Assembly: GCA_013288625.1 (NCBI GenBank)
Contig: JABDBN010000002.1
Coordinates: 41,445 to 105,444 of the forward strand
Origin: Alphaproteobacteria bacterium
GTDB lineage: Bacteria > Pseudomonadota > Alphaproteobacteria > Rickettsiales > Midichloriaceae
Length of the DNA stretch: 64,000 bases
Direction of reading: 5' to 3'
Every line of letters begins with the position of its first letter. The first letter of the stretch is position 1. Below the pieces are notes generated by a model. It did not search any database and was not told the DNA's origin. It saw nothing but the letters and a program-made list of their open reading frames with translations. A program made the position numbers and the translations under genes. Positions 59,430-64,000 of this stretch are shown in pieces.

Positions 59430-60659
59430 ATGAACCAGGTAATTGATCATACAACACTGGAATTCCCAAAATCTTCTAAAAAGCTGGCTGTTGCTGTATC
59501 TGGAGGAGCTGATAGCATGTGTCTTGCCTATTTATGTTATCAATATTCTCTATTACAAAAAGCAGACATGGTTGCTCTAATAGTTGATCACGGATTAAGA
59601 GCTGAATCCTCTCAAGAAGCTGACTGGGTAAGAAATTTCCTTGAGAAAAAGGGGGTAAGGGCCGAAATACTTGTTTGGCAGGGTAATAAACCCAAGAGGA
59701 ATATTCACCAGCATGCCAGAAGTGCCAGGTACAAATTACTCACAAATTATTGCAAAGCTAATGATATTGAGTATTTATTAGTGGCGCACAATCTTGAAGA
59801 TCAAGCTGAAACAGTGCTGCTTAGGATTTATCGAGGCAGTGGTATTGATGGTATATCGGGAATCGCAAGGAAAGTTAAGATGAATGGAATTACTATTATG
59901 AGACCATTGCTTAAATGCAGCCGAAAGCATATTGAATCTACCCTTGAGCAGGCAGGCTGGGAATGGGTAAATGATCCATCCAATATCAATTTAAAATACA
60001 GTCGTACTCAAGTGCGTAACTTACTAAACGGTCTTGAAGAAAAAGATGTCTGGGTTAATAGGCTTTGTTTGCTTGCAGAGAACGCAAGCCGAGCCAGGTT
60101 ATATTTGGAAAAGGAAACCAGGAAAGCAATAGATTCGATTGTAACAGTGCAATTCTATGGGTATGCACTCATTGACCAGGAAGGCTTTTGCGCTCTCGAA
60201 GAAGAAATTGCTTTACGCACCTTGTCATATTGTCTTAAGAAAATCAGTGGCAATGCCTATCCGCCAAGATTTGATAGTTTAAAGCGCGTATTCAAGCTAA
60301 TAAAGCGAAAGCATAAGATAGCTGCCACACTTTGGGGATGCGAGTTGAAACAAAAGAAGCATAATATTGTTATTTACAGAGAGCTAAAAGCCATTGAGGC
60401 ATTTCGGCCATTAGATGAGAATCTGGTTTGGGACAAAAGATATAAAATAAAACCTCTTCCAGGAGCTTATATCGGATGTCTAGGTAGTGCCGGATGGAAA
60501 ATTATTAAGGCAAAGGTTGCTGCCAAAAATAAGCCTGTGGCTCCTTTTGCAAGTATATTTTATACCTGTCCTGCCCTGTTTGATAAGAATGGTAATGTTA
60601 TTGCAACGCTCTTTTATAATAATAAAAACTATTTTCAGAGTTTGATATGCGAGTCTTAA
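59430..60659 (+). CDS. tilS: tRNA(Ile)-lysidine synthase
   Basis: LAVAVSGGADSMCLAYL PP-loop; VAHNLEDQAETVLLRIYRGSGIDGISGI. Confidence 0.95.
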   Translation: MNQVIDHTTLEFPKSSKKLAVAVSGGADSMCLAYLCYQYSLLQKADMVALIVDHGLRAESSQEADWVRNFLEKKGVRAEILVWQGNKPKRNIHQHARSARYKLLTNYCKANDIEYLLVAHNLEDQAETVLLRIYRGSGIDGISGIARKVKMNGITIMRPLLKCSRKHIESTLEQAGWEWVNDPSNINLKYSRTQVRNLLNGLEEKDVWVNRLCLLAENASRARLYLEKETRKAIDSIVTVQFYGYALIDQEGFCALEEEIALRTLSYCLKKISGNAYPPRFDSLKRVFKLIKRKHKIAATLWGCELKQKKHNIVIYRELKAIEAFRPLDENLVWDKRYKIKPLPGAYIGCLGSAGWKIIKAKVAAKNKPVAPFASIFYTCPALFDKNGNVIATLFYNNKNYFQSLICES

Positions 60660-61288
60660 TAATTGCAAATGCCCCAGGAAACTTGGCAATATCTGATATT
60701 GGATATGATGAGATAATCGCACTGGACGGTGCAGTAAACAAATTGTCTGTTAGCGCTATTATCCCCGACTATATTGTTGGAGATATGGATGCAGCACCCC
60801 AGGAAATTGTGGAGTCTCTAGTGGCTCAAGGTTCGCACGTTATTAAAGTAGATGACCAGAATTCAACTGATATGGATAAGGGTATAAATTATGCTGGCGA
60901 GCTAGGAGCAACAAGGATAGATATTGTTAATGCGCTGAGTGGTAGGATGGATCACACATTATATAATGTTCGCATCCTAAAGAAATATTATAGCAATAAA
61001 AGGCGGATTATCATTCATGAGCAAGATGAGCTGCTGGAATATTATGCTGACTGTGAACTCAAGGTAGAAGGTAAAATTGACAGCCCTTTGGCGATAATGT
61101 CTGCGCCGGATGTGACAGTGGATTCCAAAGGCCTTAAATACGATATGGATGGGTTGAAGTTGGTTTATGGGGCCCGAGAGAGCTCCTGTAACAGCCTGGC
61201 AGCACAGCATGCAGAGATTAGGCTGAGAGGAGGGGCGATTATTATCTACGATAAAACCACATCATTGGTAAAAAGGCAGACTTCGTAA
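60647..61288 (+). CDS. Thiamine pyrophosphokinase-like protein
   Basis: ALDGAVNKL, PDYIVGDMDAAP, DQNSTDMDKGINYA, NALSGRMDHTLYNV. Confidence 0.85.
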   Translation: MRVLIIANAPGNLAISDIGYDEIIALDGAVNKLSVSAIIPDYIVGDMDAAPQEIVESLVAQGSHVIKVDDQNSTDMDKGINYAGELGATRIDIVNALSGRMDHTLYNVRILKKYYSNKRRIIIHEQDELLEYYADCELKVEGKIDSPLAIMSAPDVTVDSKGLKYDMDGLKLVYGARESSCNSLAAQHAEIRLRGGAIIIYDKTTSLVKRQTS

Positions 61289-61290
61289 CC

Positions 61291-62904
61291 TTACCTTCGT
61301 GGGGGTTGTTTTTCTGAGTCCTTTACTTTTTCTGCACGAGTTTTATTAGAATCTGGTTTATGTTTAGGGCTATGGATCTTTACTGGGTCGAGCGGCACAT
61401 CCTCTAAGTCTTCTAACTCTGGCATAACTGATTCTCCTGATTCCTGAGTTGGTCTTCTATCAGAATGTATCATGACTTGCTCGTAGTCCAATGACACAGG
61501 TTCCAACTCCGGCATATCCTCAAGGTCGTCACTTCGTCTCTCAGCTACATCTACTTCAATAGGTCCTTCTTCACCTACAACACTCTTGCCATGGCTAGCA
61601 TCAGCTCTTTCAGCAGGCTTTTCCTCTGCAACTCTTTCCTCAGAACCTTTCGCTGCAGCCTTCATTTCACTAAATGCCTCTTTGATATCCTTATCTTTAA
61701 CTCTAAACATCCATTTTATGGCGTTGACGAATTTATTTACGGCGCTCTCAAAACCACCCACTTTACCACTTTTTCTGCTTTCTAGTTTATCTGCAATTTC
61801 TTGCATTTTAAGCCATAGTTCCGGCGGTGATTTATCTGCTAGTGCTTTTGAAATATCTAATATATCGTTTCGGTTTTGAGGTAAGTTCATATCGCCAGCT
61901 TCGATCATAGCATGCATCTGTCTTGCTATTGTGTTTTCATTGCCCGACATTAGAAGTTTATATGCGGCACTTTCTTCTCCTAACTCATATGTAATCCCGA
62001 GTTCTTTTCTTAGAGCTTGGTGCTCCTTAACCAAGTCGCTTAGAACTTTTTTAGCGAATGGGTTATTGTAATAAGTTTTAATTTGTTTTTCTATTTCCGC
62101 AAATTGCTCTCCTTTTTCATGGTTGGTTAGTAGTGATTGATAAGACTGATTTTTAGAGCATGCTACAATAGAATTGTGGGCTATTTTTTTTGCAATACTA
62201 CCGGCGTCTTCTGGAGCTAGCACTGGAGTGAATGTCAATGGTGGTACTTCTACCTTAACTTTATCATTTTCTACTTTTACTTTTTCATTAACATTAGCAT
62301 AAAACTTTTCTGCTTGAACTAAACTACTGCTCTGTAACTGGGCTCCAATTTGCAATTGTACTGCTGGTTCAGCGTGGTCTATAGCCTCTAACACTAGAGA
62401 ATTTAAGATATTGAATATTATGCTGTTCTTCATACTCAGGCACCTGGTTGCAGCGTCCTCTTGCCCTTTACTCCCATTAAAAACTGCAGGAGATTCATCA
62501 ATCAATCTGGCGTAGTGATCTAGAATTGCATTTGGAATTGTTTCAGGTGTTACTAGAGGAGGATAAGTAACCTTAAGTCCATGCCTTCGAGCTTCTTCTA
62601 CAAGCAGGCCCTTTAAAATACTGTCATCTCTTAAAAAAGTATTATTTGCCCCTGATTTGGCTTGTTCTTTAAGTAAGCCAGCGATAAGCTTGTGCAAATT
62701 TTCATCAGACAAATTGGGTACAACTTCTTTAATATAATTTCTATACTCCGCTTTTTTTACTTGGAAAAACAAATCATTCAACTCCTTGAAATCTGGCTCG
62801 TTCATATTCCCTGCAATTGCCTTGGCAGTAAGTGATTCGAGCAGAGCAAGTTCAGCTGCTAACACTTTTGGGTCGGTACTTGAACTAAATGTCATAATTT
62901 TCAA
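61291..62904 (-). CDS. Unrecognised protein family member A (537 aa)
   Basis: Shares CSKNxxYxxLL, LRKExGxTYEL, LLMSGNExTI, SPPELxLKMxEIAxKLESR with the next gene; acidic C-terminal linker. Confidence 0.8.
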   Translation of the reverse strand: MKIMTFSSSTDPKVLAAELALLESLTAKAIAGNMNEPDFKELNDLFFQVKKAEYRNYIKEVVPNLSDENLHKLIAGLLKEQAKSGANNTFLRDDSILKGLLVEEARRHGLKVTYPPLVTPETIPNAILDHYARLIDESPAVFNGSKGQEDAATRCLSMKNSIIFNILNSLVLEAIDHAEPAVQLQIGAQLQSSSLVQAEKFYANVNEKVKVENDKVKVEVPPLTFTPVLAPEDAGSIAKKIAHNSIVACSKNQSYQSLLTNHEKGEQFAEIEKQIKTYYNNPFAKKVLSDLVKEHQALRKELGITYELGEESAAYKLLMSGNENTIARQMHAMIEAGDMNLPQNRNDILDISKALADKSPPELWLKMQEIADKLESRKSGKVGGFESAVNKFVNAIKWMFRVKDKDIKEAFSEMKAAAKGSEERVAEEKPAERADASHGKSVVGEEGPIEVDVAERRSDDLEDMPELEPVSLDYEQVMIHSDRRPTQESGESVMPELEDLEDVPLDPVKIHSPKHKPDSNKTRAEKVKDSEKQPPRR

Positions 62905-62985
62905 CCAATTAACAAGTTATTTGCTAATTCTATGCTAATCCTTGTAAGAGTGTGCTGTCAAGAAAACTACTGTTACCATAGCTTT

Positions 62986-64000
62986 TTACCGTCTTCTTTC
63001 ACCTTTTTCCTTGGTCTGTATTGTGGCAGGGAGTTCTTGGGCTTTGTCCTTTGATTTATTTGAAATGTTATCAATAAAGCGGCCAGCGCTTTGATCTTTA
63101 AAACTTTCAATCTCTTTATTAGTGCTTGCAGATAGTGATACTTTGCCTAACTCCTGTAGTGCCTCTTTAATTTTTGTATCTCCAACTCCAGCTAAGCCAA
63201 AGCTAAATATTCTTTTTATTCCATTGGCGAATTTATTGATACCATCTCGAAAACTGCTTACATGGCCGCCCTGTCTGGATTCCAGCTTTTCTGCAATTTC
63301 ATTCATTTTAAGCAATAGCTCTGGCGGCGAATTTCTAAATATTGCATCTAAATCCACATTCATTTGAGGGGCTGACTGATGAGCTTTATCCTTGTTATTG
63401 ATCATCATTTTACTTATTAGTCTTTCTATGGTTTTTTCATTGCCTGACATTATAAGGTCATAAAATTTATTACCTGGTGCTAACTCATAGGTAACGCCGG
63501 CTTCCTTTCTTAGTGATTTATGTTGCTTGACCAAATTGTTTATCTCTTTGTGGTGTGCTTTACTAGGTTTCGCATCAAGCTTTGTAGCCAATTCTTTTTC
63601 CAATGCCACTAAGTTCGCGCGTGCCGATAGCAGTTCTTTATAGGCTGAATTTTTAGAGCATGGCACAACAGCTCTACCCGCCATAGCTTTGGAAGCTTTG
63701 GTAATCTGTTCTTCCGATAGAGGCTTCTCGGCATGGAAGTTCATTGGCGGTGCTTTTAAAGTAAGTTTGCCATTCTCTTCAGCTAAAAGGCTTGAGTTAA
63801 GTTTAAATCCAAAATTGAATTCTATGCTCTCTTTTATATTAGTTCGCTGCCTATCAGTCGTGTCACCAAATGCCTTGGCGCAATCAGGATCTTTTAACAA
63901 ATTAGCATAGTGATCGAGTAATGTATTTGGAGTTACTCCATGACCTATAAAGTTCTTAAACCCTTCTTGAATTACCAGATATTTAAGAATGTGATCATTC
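62986..64000 (-). CDS. Unrecognised protein family member B, 5' end beyond the window
   Basis: Homologous to 61291-62904. The frame stays open to the window end (NDHILKYLVIQEGFKNFIGHGVTPNTLLDHYANLLKDPDC), matching the family A N-terminal half, so the 63900 start in the ORF track is artificial. Confidence 0.85.
   Translation of the reverse strand, partial: NDHILKYLVIQEGFKNFIGHGVTPNTLLDHYANLLKDPDCAKAFGDTTDRQRTNIKESIEFNFGFKLNSSLLAEENGKLTLKAPPMNFHAEKPLSEEQITKASKAMAGRAVVPCSKNSAYKELLSARANLVALEKELATKLDAKPSKAHHKEINNLVKQHKSLRKEAGVTYELAPGNKFYDLIMSGNEKTIERLISKMMINNKDKAHQSAPQMNVDLDAIFRNSPPELLLKMNEIAEKLESRQGGHVSSFRDGINKFANGIKRIFSFGLAGVGDTKIKEALQELGKVSLSASTNKEIESFKDQSAGRFIDNISNKSKDKAQELPATIQTKEKGERRR

Noticed and set aside
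1-64000. tRNA, rRNA, tmRNA, RNase P or SRP RNA genes
   Set aside because: No convincing T-loop/acceptor pairs or conserved RNA signatures seen on reading; tRNAscan-SE and Infernal would be decisive.

Overview
This 64 kb window looks like chromosome from an intracellular alphaproteobacterium, probably Rickettsiales (inference from VirB6 paralogs, a DUF2610 protein, CtrA/PleD/DivK, and ankyrin, LRR and F-box-like proteins). The core backbone includes mfd, slt, mnmE-mnmG-rsmG-parA-parB with two parS sites, ugd, tmk, ctrA, a folate cyclo-ligase, comEC, apt, ubiX, nadE, arginase, two virB6-like genes, ccmAB, pal, hslV, mreC, lipA, capA-like, dus, recA, truB-rpsO-pnp, lspA, nuoAB, fdx, yajC, divK-pleD, tilS and thiN. 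The accessory regions are about 1.2-12.4 kb (LRR protein, two paralogous 36-residue-repeat ankyrin proteins, a MNT/HEPN toxin-antitoxin pair, a FosA-like enzyme, an ankyrin/F-box-like protein and its ankyrin-less paralog), 42.6-43.6 kb (a protein built from about eight ESIKPLxEAGVKF repeats), 52.4-54 kb (an AAA ATPase with upstream direct repeats) and 61.3-64 kb (two paralogs of an unrecognised family, the second running off the window). The main non-coding signals are a 21-bp palindrome in a putative promoter before the DUF2610 gene, a CtrA-type box in the ctrA/folate-ligase gap, a roughly 135-bp MITE-like element after parB, a 40-nt hairpin at 10.23 kb and an AT-rich hairpin-rich gap before pal. 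No tRNA, rRNA or CRISPR was recognised. No database search was possible; family calls come from motif recognition in the translations.
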